Shown here piece after piece: positions 1 through 6,807 of a DNA stretch of 8,788 nucleotides. Position 1 is the first letter of the stretch; each line of letters begins with the position of its first letter. The DNA is from Lentimicrobiaceae bacterium (GTDB lineage Bacteria; Bacteroidota; Bacteroidia; Bacteroidales; JAGONC01), in contig JAUXII010000020.1 of NCBI GenBank assembly GCA_030621075.1, positions 1 to 8,788 on the forward strand. Reading direction: 5' to 3'. Under the pieces are notes generated by a model. That model had not been told where the DNA came from. It worked only from the letters and a program-made list of their open reading frames with translations, and did not search any database. The translations under genes were made by a program, and so were the position numbers.

Positions 1-288
1 AATTCCGATAATCTCATTGATCATAGGGAGTTCCGGCAGGCCAACATCATGTGTTGTTTGAAACTCGATTAATTCAAGTTTTTGCCATGTTTGGCCCTCT
101 TCCGAAATAGCAGTAACATACATTCCGGGAATAGAGATCTCCAGAATAAGTTTTGAATTATCTGATTCTACAACTGTTATTTCAGGAAGTTTTTCATCAC
201 CTCCGTAAAAACTCACCCAATTTTGTTGAGCAATAGTTGATATTGTAAAAATGATTAAGATGCTGATTGCCAGAAATGTTTTTCTCAT
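1..288 (-). CDS. Secreted protein with C25 (gingipain)-type propeptide, 5' part only
   Basis: The 96 N-terminal codons run from an ATG at 288 and leave the window at base 1 with the frame open. Residues 1-20 form a signal peptide (Arg-Lys, hydrophobic core, end at Ala20/Gln21). The following segment has the cadence of the propeptide of family C25 cysteine peptidases: a beta-rich 'ITVVESDNSKLILEISIPG' stretch (res 37-55), then 'EGQTWQKLEL' (64-73), then the hallmark Gly83-x-Pro85-x-Leu87-Pro88. In known C25 proteins this part precedes the catalytic His/Cys domain, which would lie outside the window. Such proteins are normally exported by T9SS and end in a sorting domain. The catalytic region is not visible, so it could instead be a T9SS cargo that shares only this prodomain. 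The start is supported by the signal peptide position. Confidence 0.6.
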   Translation of the reverse strand, partial: MRKTFLAISILIIFTISTIAQQNWVSFYGGDEKLPEITVVESDNSKLILEISIPGMYVTAISEEGQTWQKLELIEFQTTHDVGLPELPMINEIIGI

Positions 289-371
289 AATAGTTTCAAG
301 ATTAGAATATTACACGTAATTTTATCTTCAAGATTCAGGTGAAAACACCATACTTCACATTGAAGCGGCTG

Positions 372-379
372 CAAAGATA
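372..379 (-). promoter_or_regulatory. Candidate -7 box (TATCTTTG) for the C25-like gene
   Basis: On the minus strand the sequence reads TATCTTTG followed by C, a full match to the Bacteroidota housekeeping -7 consensus TAnnTTTG. No TTTG-type -33 element is visible 19-20 bases upstream, where the DNA is A/T-rich. A start a few bases downstream would give a leader of roughly 75-80 nt before the ATG at 288. The call rests on one short box and position only. Confidence 0.4.
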
Positions 380-440
380 TTTATAATTATTTAAATGGGA
401 TGATTTGTAGATAAGTTGATATTTTTAAAGGTTTGTAGCT

Positions 441-552
441 TCAAGGTTCATTGCCGACTGCCGACTGCCAACTGCCAACTGCCGACTGCCAACTGCCTGC
501 CAGTTACTGGCTACCGGCTCTCGCTTCTCTCTTTTCGTTTTTCGCTTCTCGT
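441..552. repeat. Composite array of 7-bp units, several sequence families in one phase
   Basis: The whole stretch can be cut into 16 consecutive 7-bp units without losing phase. The clearest part is six units of CGACTGC/CAACTGC at 455-496. Flanking units on the left are TCAAGGT and TCATTGC. On the right come CTGCCAG, TTACTGG and CTACCGG, and then a T/C-rich family (TTCTCTC, TTTTCGT, TTTTCGC, TTCTCGT) up to 552. It lies in the spacer between the hydrolase stop codon and the C25-like gene. It contains a short palindrome, GCCAGT-T-ACTGGC, but no T-run that would make it a terminator. Related heptamers recur at 739-780, 801-828, 3281-3308 and 8523-8543. Confidence 0.85.
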
Positions 553-559
553 TTAGATA

Positions 560-3073
560 CTATCTAACCAAAACCATCTTAGCGGTCTCAACCCGGTCTC
601 CCACCTGCAACCTGAGAAAATAAATCCCACCAGCCAATTCAGAACCATCAAACCGTACCGAATATTCTCCTGCCGGTTGATTTTCATTCACCAGCGTCCT
701 GATCTCTTTGCCATGTATATTAAACACCCTCAAACTAACAAATCGCATATCGTTAATCGTATATCGTATATCGGATATCCCATGGGAGGGATTTGGATAA
801 CATTGAACCTTAAACATTGAACTTTGAACTGGCATCTCTGCAACACCAACGTATACATCAAGGTATTCCAGAACACGCTTCATAACCTCCACACGCATAT
901 CCATGGTGTTGATCCCCTCAAATCCAAATCCCCAAAACACCGTTTTATAACCGCCATTTTCATATCGTATGCCGGCACCGGAAAGCTGGGGAAAATAACC
1001 GAAACATTTTTCTCCTCCGTTTATTGGTTCTATTACATCCATTGAATACTGATTCCCTGCTGCGTCACCCAGATCTATTTGCAGGATTAATCCGTTTCCA
1101 ACAGGATCATCGTCAATTCCCCGGATAATCGAAATTCCACTCCAGCTATCTTCAATATGTTCAACATGAAGGTAATTTGAAAGAAAGTCACTCTCCTGAA
1201 TGTCCTGACTGATATTCTGCCCTGAAAGGAAAAGCCTGCCATCATTATCCAGATATTCGGCAAGTACCTGTTGGTTTTCCTGGGTGAGCGTGCTGTCCTC
1301 ATCATAACCGGTAAACCAGATAACGGCATTAAAATTATTCAAAAAATCAACTGAAGGATTTCCATAAACAAAAAGATCGTACAGCCGAGATATATATTCC
1401 AGAGAATCCAACGCTTCCATGTACCAACCCGTTGTCTGGATGAATTTGCCACGATTGTCCCGCTCATCGCTCACAAGAAGGATATCAGCCTGCCCTGCAA
1501 ATAGTTCCATTGTCGTGTGATACTGCTTATTTTCATCCCAATTATAAATAATATTGAATTCAACATTCCCGGGTAACAAATCATCACCTATATGGAAGCT
1601 TATTGGATCTTCCATGTTTTGGATCTCTTCCAGGTAATTGATATTACCATAATTAATGATCGAGTCACCTGTAAAGCTTACATAAGGACTATCTGTAGAT
1701 AGCGTGATCGTAACATTCTCAGCAGTATTGTTGATATTGGTAATGCTTCTGATTCCAGGATACAAATCAACATTCTCCCCGGGCTCAAGGATCCCATCAC
1801 CATCTGTGTCGTTTATTGTCAATGATTCGATAGAAAAGGGCTCATACTGCGCTGAATAGAGAATAAGATTGTACCAGAATTCATATACCTGCCCACTGAC
1901 GAGAGCATTATAATTGTCACCATTAGAAAGCCAAATCATACCATAATTTTCCTCTTTGTTGTATCCATAAATGGTGTTGAAACCATACCAGCGACCTGTA
2001 TGACTATAAAACCATGGGTAGGGATCTATGAACCAGATCAGACCCATAAAAACATTTACATTGTTTGTATAGTGCAAATCTGTTATTAGTTCAACAGTTG
2101 TACTGTCGAGAATGGTTGTATTAGAGTAGGCTCCATAATTCATATACATTCCCAGGTGTTTAGCTAACTGCACCGCACTTGTCTTCAGGTTTCCGATCGG
2201 GTAGATGGGCCATGTCGTCTGCGGTGTAACGATCACATTATTCCCCTGGATGGTATAGGGCGTGGCAAGGTTTTGAGGATCAAGGTTTGCAAATAAATAG
2301 GAGGTCTCTTCCATTGCCAGGGGACCAAAAATATTTTCCTGGCAATAGGTTTCAAAGTCCAGGCCGGTATAGCATTCTACCATGTATGCCAATATGCAGG
2401 AACCAACATTTGAATAACTATATGTTCCTCCGGGAACATAAGTGTAATAATTATTGGTATTGTAATATTCTCCTCCTTCAATAAAGTATCCCTGAAGGAA
2501 GGTGTCGAGGGCAATGGGATTATCCCCACCCACAAAGAGAACTGCATTTAGCACGCTATAGTTGTCTGCAATTGAGGAGGTATGGGTCATTAATTGCTTG
2601 ATAGTGATCACATCATCAGGATGATTAGGATTTCGAACCAGGAAAGGGATATGATCACTGATATCGTCATCCAGATCAAACATTCCCTGCTCATACAACT
2701 GCATCACTGCAGTTATCATGATTGTTTTGGAAATGGAAGCCAGTGTATAGGCTGTTTGATCAGTCACCGGTCTGGATCCTTCAATATCTGCCATGCCATA
2801 GTGATTTTTCCAGTAAACATTCCCATCTCTCAGAAAACAGACCGACATGCCTGGATAAAGCGTTTCCTCCTGAAAATCGACCATATATTGTTCAAACCAG
2901 GTTGGATCAACACCGCGTATATTCTGTCGATACTGGAGTATTTTATTTTGAAATGATTGAAACAGGTTTTCATACCTTGAATTAGAGTTTTCCTGATCAT
3001 TATAAAACTCCAGTTGCGCCGAAACATTGGATGTTACAGAAAAGATTAATAAGAGAGCAATGAATTTTTTCAT
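560..3073 (-). CDS. T9SS-exported serine beta-lactamase-like (S12) hydrolase with GATase-like domain
   Basis: 837 residues. Residues 1-20 are a signal peptide. Residues about 55-405 are a class C beta-lactamase/penicillin-binding-like domain with Ser113-x-x-Lys116 (SISK), Tyr220-Ser-Asn222 and His358-Thr-Gly360 in the expected order; this family includes esterases, D-aminopeptidases and carboxypeptidases as well as beta-lactamases, so the substrate cannot be named. Residues 421-434 form a DxDxDG-type Ca-binding loop (NDTDGDGILEPGEN) before an Ig-like segment. Residues about 528-690 resemble the class I glutamine-amidotransferase-like fold often fused to T9SS cargo (ILLVSDE, then DNDGRLFLSGQNI at 609-621); no catalytic triad is obvious. 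Residues about 742-837 are a type A sorting domain (YPNP, IHGKEIRTLV, GGIYFLRL, KMVLVR). The protein should cross the outer membrane by T9SS and be released or surface-anchored. Two heptamer arrays sit in the sorting-domain coding sequence. The ATG at 3073 directly precedes the signal peptide; no Shine-Dalgarno site is seen. Confidence 0.88.
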   Translation of the reverse strand: MKKFIALLLIFSVTSNVSAQLEFYNDQENSNSRYENLFQSFQNKILQYRQNIRGVDPTWFEQYMVDFQEETLYPGMSVCFLRDGNVYWKNHYGMADIEGSRPVTDQTAYTLASISKTIMITAVMQLYEQGMFDLDDDISDHIPFLVRNPNHPDDVITIKQLMTHTSSIADNYSVLNAVLFVGGDNPIALDTFLQGYFIEGGEYYNTNNYYTYVPGGTYSYSNVGSCILAYMVECYTGLDFETYCQENIFGPLAMEETSYLFANLDPQNLATPYTIQGNNVIVTPQTTWPIYPIGNLKTSAVQLAKHLGMYMNYGAYSNTTILDSTTVELITDLHYTNNVNVFMGLIWFIDPYPWFYSHTGRWYGFNTIYGYNKEENYGMIWLSNGDNYNALVSGQVYEFWYNLILYSAQYEPFSIESLTINDTDGDGILEPGENVDLYPGIRSITNINNTAENVTITLSTDSPYVSFTGDSIINYGNINYLEEIQNMEDPISFHIGDDLLPGNVEFNIIYNWDENKQYHTTMELFAGQADILLVSDERDNRGKFIQTTGWYMEALDSLEYISRLYDLFVYGNPSVDFLNNFNAVIWFTGYDEDSTLTQENQQVLAEYLDNDGRLFLSGQNISQDIQESDFLSNYLHVEHIEDSWSGISIIRGIDDDPVGNGLILQIDLGDAAGNQYSMDVIEPINGGEKCFGYFPQLSGAGIRYENGGYKTVFWGFGFEGINTMDMRVEVMKRVLEYLDVYVGVAEMPVQSSMFKVQCYPNPSHGISDIRYTINDMRFVSLRVFNIHGKEIRTLVNENQPAGEYSVRFDGSELAGGIYFLRLQVGDRVETAKMVLVR
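739..780 (-). repeat. Heptamer array (CGATATA type) inside the sorting domain
   Basis: On the coding strand, one degenerate unit is followed by five 7-bp units: CGATATA, CGATATA, CGATTAA, CGATATG, CGATTTG. Because 7 is not a multiple of 3, successive units are read in all three frames and encode roughly ISDIRYTINDMRF (residues 766-778). The array occupies the strand-loop between the YPNP motif and the conserved 'VSLRVFNIHG' strand of the sorting domain. The same position holds a different heptamer family in the remnant at 3137-3420. Confidence 0.85.
801..828 (-). repeat. Heptamer array (TTCAAAG type) just before the sorting-domain YPNP motif
   Basis: Four consecutive 7-bp units on the coding strand: TTCAAAG, TTCAATG, TTTAAGG, TTCAATG. 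They are translated as about VQSSMFKVQC (residues 749-758) and link the upstream body of the protein to Tyr-Pro-Asn-Pro. The unit is unrelated in sequence to the CGATATA array 20 bases downstream but has the same period. The coding strand is stop-free in all three frames of the repeat, whereas the opposite strand of this unit gives TGA in one frame. Confidence 0.8.
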
Positions 3074-3095
3074 TTTAGCGATATTGATTAAAGCA

Positions 3096-3126
3096 TAAAA
3101 TTAATGAATTTTGAGGGGGTTGTCAA
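3096..3126 (-). promoter_or_regulatory. Candidate promoter of the S12-like hydrolase gene
   Basis: On the minus strand TTGACA (3126-3121) is followed by TAATTTTA (3103-3096). The second box matches TAnnTTTG at all but the last position, and the TTG lies 20 bases upstream of it, close to the Bacteroidota -33/-7 arrangement. Transcription would begin about 20 bases before the ATG at 3073, giving a very short leader. Confidence 0.4.
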
Positions 3127-3136
3127 GTTTTAATTG

Positions 3137-3420
3137 TCAATCCGCCTGAGGCCTGAGAAAATAGATCCCACCAGGCAAATCAGCCCCATCAAACCGCACC
3201 ACATATTCCCCTGCAATCTGTTTCTCATCCACCAGCGTCCTAATCTTCTGCCCATGCATATCATAAATGCTCAACACTACTTTACTGCGGACTGTCGACT
3301 GCCGACTGGAATCTTGTATTTGATTTCGGGTATCCCGAAGGTGGGATTGGGAAATAATTGCAGCCAGTTAAATGACAGGAGAGAAGGTTTTCTACCTTTG
3401 ATCCATCGCCCGGATGGGCC
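3137..3420 (-). pseudogene. Orphan, frameshifted T9SS sorting-domain remnant
   Basis: Reading the minus strand from a TGA at 3423-3421, one frame gives a tail of some cargo protein ending in 'LQLFPNPTFGIPEIKYKIP' and stops at a TAG (3279-3277). A second frame continues the same domain with 'KVVLSIYDMHGQKIRTLV' and 'GGIYFLR', ending at TGA (3139-3137). The frame switch falls inside or at the edge of a 7-bp repeat array. The end is also degraded: after GGIYFLR the expected L-Q-V...K-M-V-L is replaced by PQAD-stop. No protein body precedes it, because the receptor gene stops only 17 bases upstream at 3438. It is therefore the fossil tail of a lost T9SS cargo or a stray sorting cassette. With the promoter at 3096-3126 it accounts for the whole 3074-3437 gap between genes. 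Confidence 0.8.
3281..3308 (-). repeat. Heptamer array (CAGTCGG type) inside the sorting-domain remnant
   Basis: Four 7-bp units on the coding strand: CAGTCGG, CAGTCGA, CAGTCCG, CAGTAAA. This is the family that dominates the intergenic array at 455-496. It occupies the same place in the sorting domain (between the YPNP-like segment and 'VVLSIYDMHG') as the CGATATA array in the intact hydrolase gene. The remnant's frame changes here. Adding one 7-bp unit would put the two halves back in the same frame. Confidence 0.85.
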
Positions 3421-3437
3421 TCAATCGTATTATTAAT

Positions 3438-5933
3438 TTACATCGCAAACTTCAAATACAATGCCGGTGTAAAAGGGATGGCTTCAGCGTGTATGTTGAT
3501 GGAATTGGTAAGGTAAGATGGTATGCGCTCAAAATTGGCATATTTGATATTCTCTGTATCAAGCACATTAAGGACGGATAAGCCAACCTCACCTCTCACC
3601 TTGCGGTCTAGAAATGCATATATTATCGAAACATCAAGCCGGCTGTAGCGAAGGTTGTCAGGGGTTTCGCTGGGCTGATACGATGCGTTTTCAGGGAATC
3701 CTGACCCAAATACATAATTTGCTGAAAAAAATATGGGATCAAAATTGAGCAATGCAGCAACTTTCAACTCATGTCGTTGATCCTGAGGTGCCCTTCTGAA
3801 TTTATTATCTCTAAAATAACTAAAATGCTCCTCTGTTTTTCCAAGAGTATATGCAACCCAGCCAGAATGCCTTTTAAAATCCTTTTTCACCATAATATCA
3901 ATGCCATAACTCCTGGCTTCTCCTTCAAAAATATCTTCGAAATTCAGCACCAGTATTCTTATATAGCGTGTAAGACCGTAAGTATTCTTAAAGTACCCGT
4001 CAAGGTTGAAAGTGAAGTTGTTTTTTTGAAACGACAAACCAGCGACATAATGTGTTGCCCTTAGTACCGGTATGTTTTCGTTGTCACAAACAGTCCACAG
4101 GTATCTGTAATTCCCCAACTCATCCACTATTGAAGTTTTTGAAATAAATTGATTATATTTTCCCCAGGCCATGGTGAATGTCCAGAAATCATTGGGGCGA
4201 ATGGCAAAGGAAATACGGGGCTCAAAATACATCTGTTTTAGCGTTGCTCCATAATTAGTTCTGAAGCCTGCTGTCAAACTCACATTTGGCCCTAATGACA
4301 TCCGGTCCTGCAAAAATAAGTTTAATCGCCCCGATTCAGCTTCCACATCTACTTCAGTTACATTGAAAGTATCCTCTGTCATCTCCATTTTGTTGACAAT
4401 TAGTCCTATTCCGCCTTCCAGTGTATGGCTCTCGTTGATCACAAAACGATTATCAACGTGGACTGTAAATTCATCTATTCCATTGCTCGTATTTTCATCT
4501 GATTTAAACTCCGTTTCCTGGCTGATCAGCTTTTCGATCTGGTAAATATCAAAATATTGAGAATTCAATTTTGACATGGCAAGGGTAAAATTTGAAGTGT
4601 TTCCGTTCCTCCATGTCTTTCCATAAAATATTGAACCTCCTGTTTGCCTGTTTTTTTCCTTTGTATTTTTATAAACCATGCTTGAAAAAACCTGTTGGTC
4701 AATGGTATATTCAAATTGATCACGGCCTCCATACAGACTGATATAAAACAGGTCCCTGTCTCGTATTCGTGCTGAATATTTAATATTTATATCGCGGAAC
4801 ATGTAATCAGGAACCACCCTGATATCAACCGGATTGTTTGGGTTTTGGGTGGAGAAACTAAAATCTTTGGGGTCGTATAAGTTATAATATGTCTGCCGGA
4901 ATGAAACCAGCAAAGAGCTGGTTTTGAACAGTGGAACCTCCATAATTCCGTTTAAGGTCATATTATTAATACAAAATGTAAAGGATGGATCACTTGTGCT
5001 TCCGTTTTTGCCGGTAATATTTACAATTCCCCCTACTCTTTCACCCAGGCTGGCATCAAACCCTCCTTTAAATATTTCCAGGTCTTTTGCTACGAAAGGG
5101 TTGAATGCGCTTATATTGTCATTGAAATTCTTTAGCCCGTAAATAGTAAATCCATCAAACAAAACCTGGCTATGTCCGGCGTAGCTTCCCCATATAATCA
5201 GCTCGTTTGTCTGCTCACCCGATGCCAGCACCCCAGGCTGTAACCGCAATAAATTAAACACTGAATTATCACCATAACCTGGCAAAAAGTTGGCCACTTT
5301 ATGATTGAGTTTCATTACCCCCGCCTGGTTTCCGATTTGCATTGCTTTCTCGATCGCCCGCTCTTTAATAACTATTTCCGAAAGACCGATGCTTGAAGGT
5401 ATAAGCAATATTTTATGGCCTACACCTGCAGCAAGTATTGTATCATTTATATAATAACCCAGATAAGATGCTTTTACCTGAAAAACACTATCTGTTTCAG
5501 AAACGAAAGCAAAAGATCCTTTCAAATCAGTTACAGTTCCCATATTATTGATAATAACATGTGAAAAGGGCAGAGGTTCGAGGGTTGTGGCCTCCATAAC
5601 CTGCCCGGCAAGATGGTATCGCACAGTTTTTCTGGATTTCTTCACATGAAAAATAATGTAAACATCCCCGCTTTTTTCATAATTAAGAGGGAAGCCGGTA
5701 ATTATTGCATCAACAGCAGCATCAACAGTAGCAAAGCTGTCATTCAGTGTGAGTTTATACTTTGCTAATTGCCGGTCATCAAATGAAAGTTGAACCTGGT
5801 AAGTATCTCTTAACTCAGTCAATACTACATTCAGAGGCCGGTTATCCGCCCTGATGTCAATTTCCTGACCGGAAGAATACAGAATGGCAAAACAAACTAT
5901 AAATAGAATAAACAGGATTCGTTTAATCACCAC
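3438..5933 (-). CDS. FecA-like TonB-dependent receptor with STN signalling domain
   Basis: 831 residues, outer membrane. Residues 1-22 are a signal peptide. Residues about 24-97 form the secretin/TonB short N-terminal (STN) domain that contacts FecR in the periplasm. Residues about 106-180 form a carboxypeptidase-regulatory-like beta-sandwich typical of Bacteroidota receptors. Residues about 205-307 are the plug (LLRLQPGV, VLFDGF, EIFKGGF, then GGIVNITGK). The remainder is the beta-barrel. The ligand cannot be deduced: STN receptors take up ferric siderophores, haem or glycans. No SusD partner lies nearby, so a SusC role is unlikely. The start is GTG at 5933, with a second in-frame GTG at 5930; an in-frame TAG lies two codons upstream and no ATG is available. 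The gene overlaps the end of fecR-like by 11 bases, suggesting translational coupling. The barrel ends in Lys-Phe-Ala-Met rather than in an aromatic residue. Confidence 0.9.
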   Translation of the reverse strand: MVIKRILFILFIVCFAILYSSGQEIDIRADNRPLNVVLTELRDTYQVQLSFDDRQLAKYKLTLNDSFATVDAAVDAIITGFPLNYEKSGDVYIIFHVKKSRKTVRYHLAGQVMEATTLEPLPFSHVIINNMGTVTDLKGSFAFVSETDSVFQVKASYLGYYINDTILAAGVGHKILLIPSSIGLSEIVIKERAIEKAMQIGNQAGVMKLNHKVANFLPGYGDNSVFNLLRLQPGVLASGEQTNELIIWGSYAGHSQVLFDGFTIYGLKNFNDNISAFNPFVAKDLEIFKGGFDASLGERVGGIVNITGKNGSTSDPSFTFCINNMTLNGIMEVPLFKTSSLLVSFRQTYYNLYDPKDFSFSTQNPNNPVDIRVVPDYMFRDINIKYSARIRDRDLFYISLYGGRDQFEYTIDQQVFSSMVYKNTKEKNRQTGGSIFYGKTWRNGNTSNFTLAMSKLNSQYFDIYQIEKLISQETEFKSDENTSNGIDEFTVHVDNRFVINESHTLEGGIGLIVNKMEMTEDTFNVTEVDVEAESGRLNLFLQDRMSLGPNVSLTAGFRTNYGATLKQMYFEPRISFAIRPNDFWTFTMAWGKYNQFISKTSIVDELGNYRYLWTVCDNENIPVLRATHYVAGLSFQKNNFTFNLDGYFKNTYGLTRYIRILVLNFEDIFEGEARSYGIDIMVKKDFKRHSGWVAYTLGKTEEHFSYFRDNKFRRAPQDQRHELKVAALLNFDPIFFSANYVFGSGFPENASYQPSETPDNLRYSRLDVSIIYAFLDRKVRGEVGLSVLNVLDTENIKYANFERIPSYLTNSINIHAEAIPFTPALYLKFAM

Positions 5934-6807
5934 TACCTATTTTTGGAGTTATTTGATATTTGTTATCCGATGTTTTGACAAAGCTAAGGCCAAAAGGTTT
6001 ACATACTAAATCCAAAACCGTTTCTATAGAATTATCTTTTGAGAAGTTTCCGGTGTATATATGATTGGCACTGGTAGCAGTAATTATTCTAATATTGTAT
6101 TGGCGTTCTATCTCTTTAAACACTTCAGGTAGCGGTGATGCCGTAAATAGGAACATATTACAGGTCCATGTAATTTCCAGGGCAGGTTCTTTCAGTTTTT
6201 GTACTTTAATCTCTCCATTCTGAAAAATTTCAGCTTTATAATTCGGGCTGAGTATAACATCTTTGTGGGTATTCGATATAACCTTAACATTCCCGCTAAG
6301 GCATGACACTTTGTAGCTTTTTCCACGTGAAAAGATGTTAAAACTGGTGCCCAGTACAATGGTTTTTCCATTCTCAGACAAAACCTCGAATGATTTTCCT
6401 TCCGTTACTTCAAAAAAAGCTTCTCCTTCAAAATCAATTTTTCTGGACAGATGCCACCAGTATGGATGATAGGCCAGAAATGATTCAGCATTCATTTCAA
6501 CGGTGGATCCATCCGGCATTACATGCTGAACATGCTGGCCACGGGGACATTCAATTGTCCGGGTATAAAACCGAAGAATGGAAGCAATCCCCAATAGCAA
6601 AAGAATAGTAGCAGCGATGCCAAAACCTATCCGTTTAAGCTGAAATCTGACAATCCGTGGCTCAGGTTTTTCCGCCAATTTGTCCTCCATCAAATTCCAG
6701 ATATCCTCTGTCGATTTTTCATAGGGTATTTTTACCTTCGAAAAAAATTGGCTGGAATCAAGATCTTGATTTAACCGGTACCTGCTATTTATTTCCTTAT
6801 TACTCAT
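5923..6807 (-). CDS. FecR-family anti-sigma factor
   Basis: 294 residues, single-pass inner-membrane protein. The cytoplasmic part (1-58) would bind the sigma factor. A membrane helix follows at about 59-80 (rich in Gly/Ala/Ile/Leu). The periplasmic FecR domain spans about 86-180, with conserved MPDGSTVEMNAESFL (97-111), DFEGEAFFEV (125-134) and VLGTSFNI (151-158). Residues about 218-288 are the DUF4974-type tail usual in Bacteroidota: 'ASPLPEVFKEIERQYNI', 'YTGNFS', 'VLDLVCKPFGLSF'. That tail resembles an STN fold and is the likely contact with the receptor. Its ATG immediately follows the sigma stop (TAAATG), and its end overlaps the receptor start by 11 bases, so the three genes look like one transcript with coupled translation. 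The family both restrains and, in some systems, activates its sigma factor. Confidence 0.93.
   Translation of the reverse strand: MSNKEINSRYRLNQDLDSSQFFSKVKIPYEKSTEDIWNLMEDKLAEKPEPRIVRFQLKRIGFGIAATILLLLGIASILRFYTRTIECPRGQHVQHVMPDGSTVEMNAESFLAYHPYWWHLSRKIDFEGEAFFEVTEGKSFEVLSENGKTIVLGTSFNIFSRGKSYKVSCLSGNVKVISNTHKDVILSPNYKAEIFQNGEIKVQKLKEPALEITWTCNMFLFTASPLPEVFKEIERQYNIRIITATSANHIYTGNFSKDNSIETVLDLVCKPFGLSFVKTSDNKYQITPKIGSGD

Noticed and set aside
453..496. CRISPR-like short direct repeats
   Set aside because: Units are 7 bp, contiguous and without spacers, so this is a tandem microsatellite-type array.
500..512. Palindrome GCCAGT-T-ACTGGC as a terminator of the hydrolase gene
   Set aside because: The loop is a single base and no T-run follows on the minus strand; it arises from adjoining heptamer units.
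3325..3339. Hairpin TTCGGG-TAT-CCCGAA as a terminator of the receptor operon
   Set aside because: It lies in former coding sequence (GIPEIK) and is followed by A-rich sequence rather than T on the minus strand.
3134..3436. Open 100-codon plus-strand frame opposite the sorting-domain remnant
   Set aside because: It is the antisense of a recognisable sorting domain; the heptamer array happens to be stop-free on both strands. No promoter or family resemblance supports it.
3438..5933. Receptor as a SusC-type polysaccharide transporter
   Set aside because: At 831 residues it is shorter than usual SusC proteins and no SusD gene follows; the STN domain plus FecI/FecR neighbours fit a FecA-like role better.
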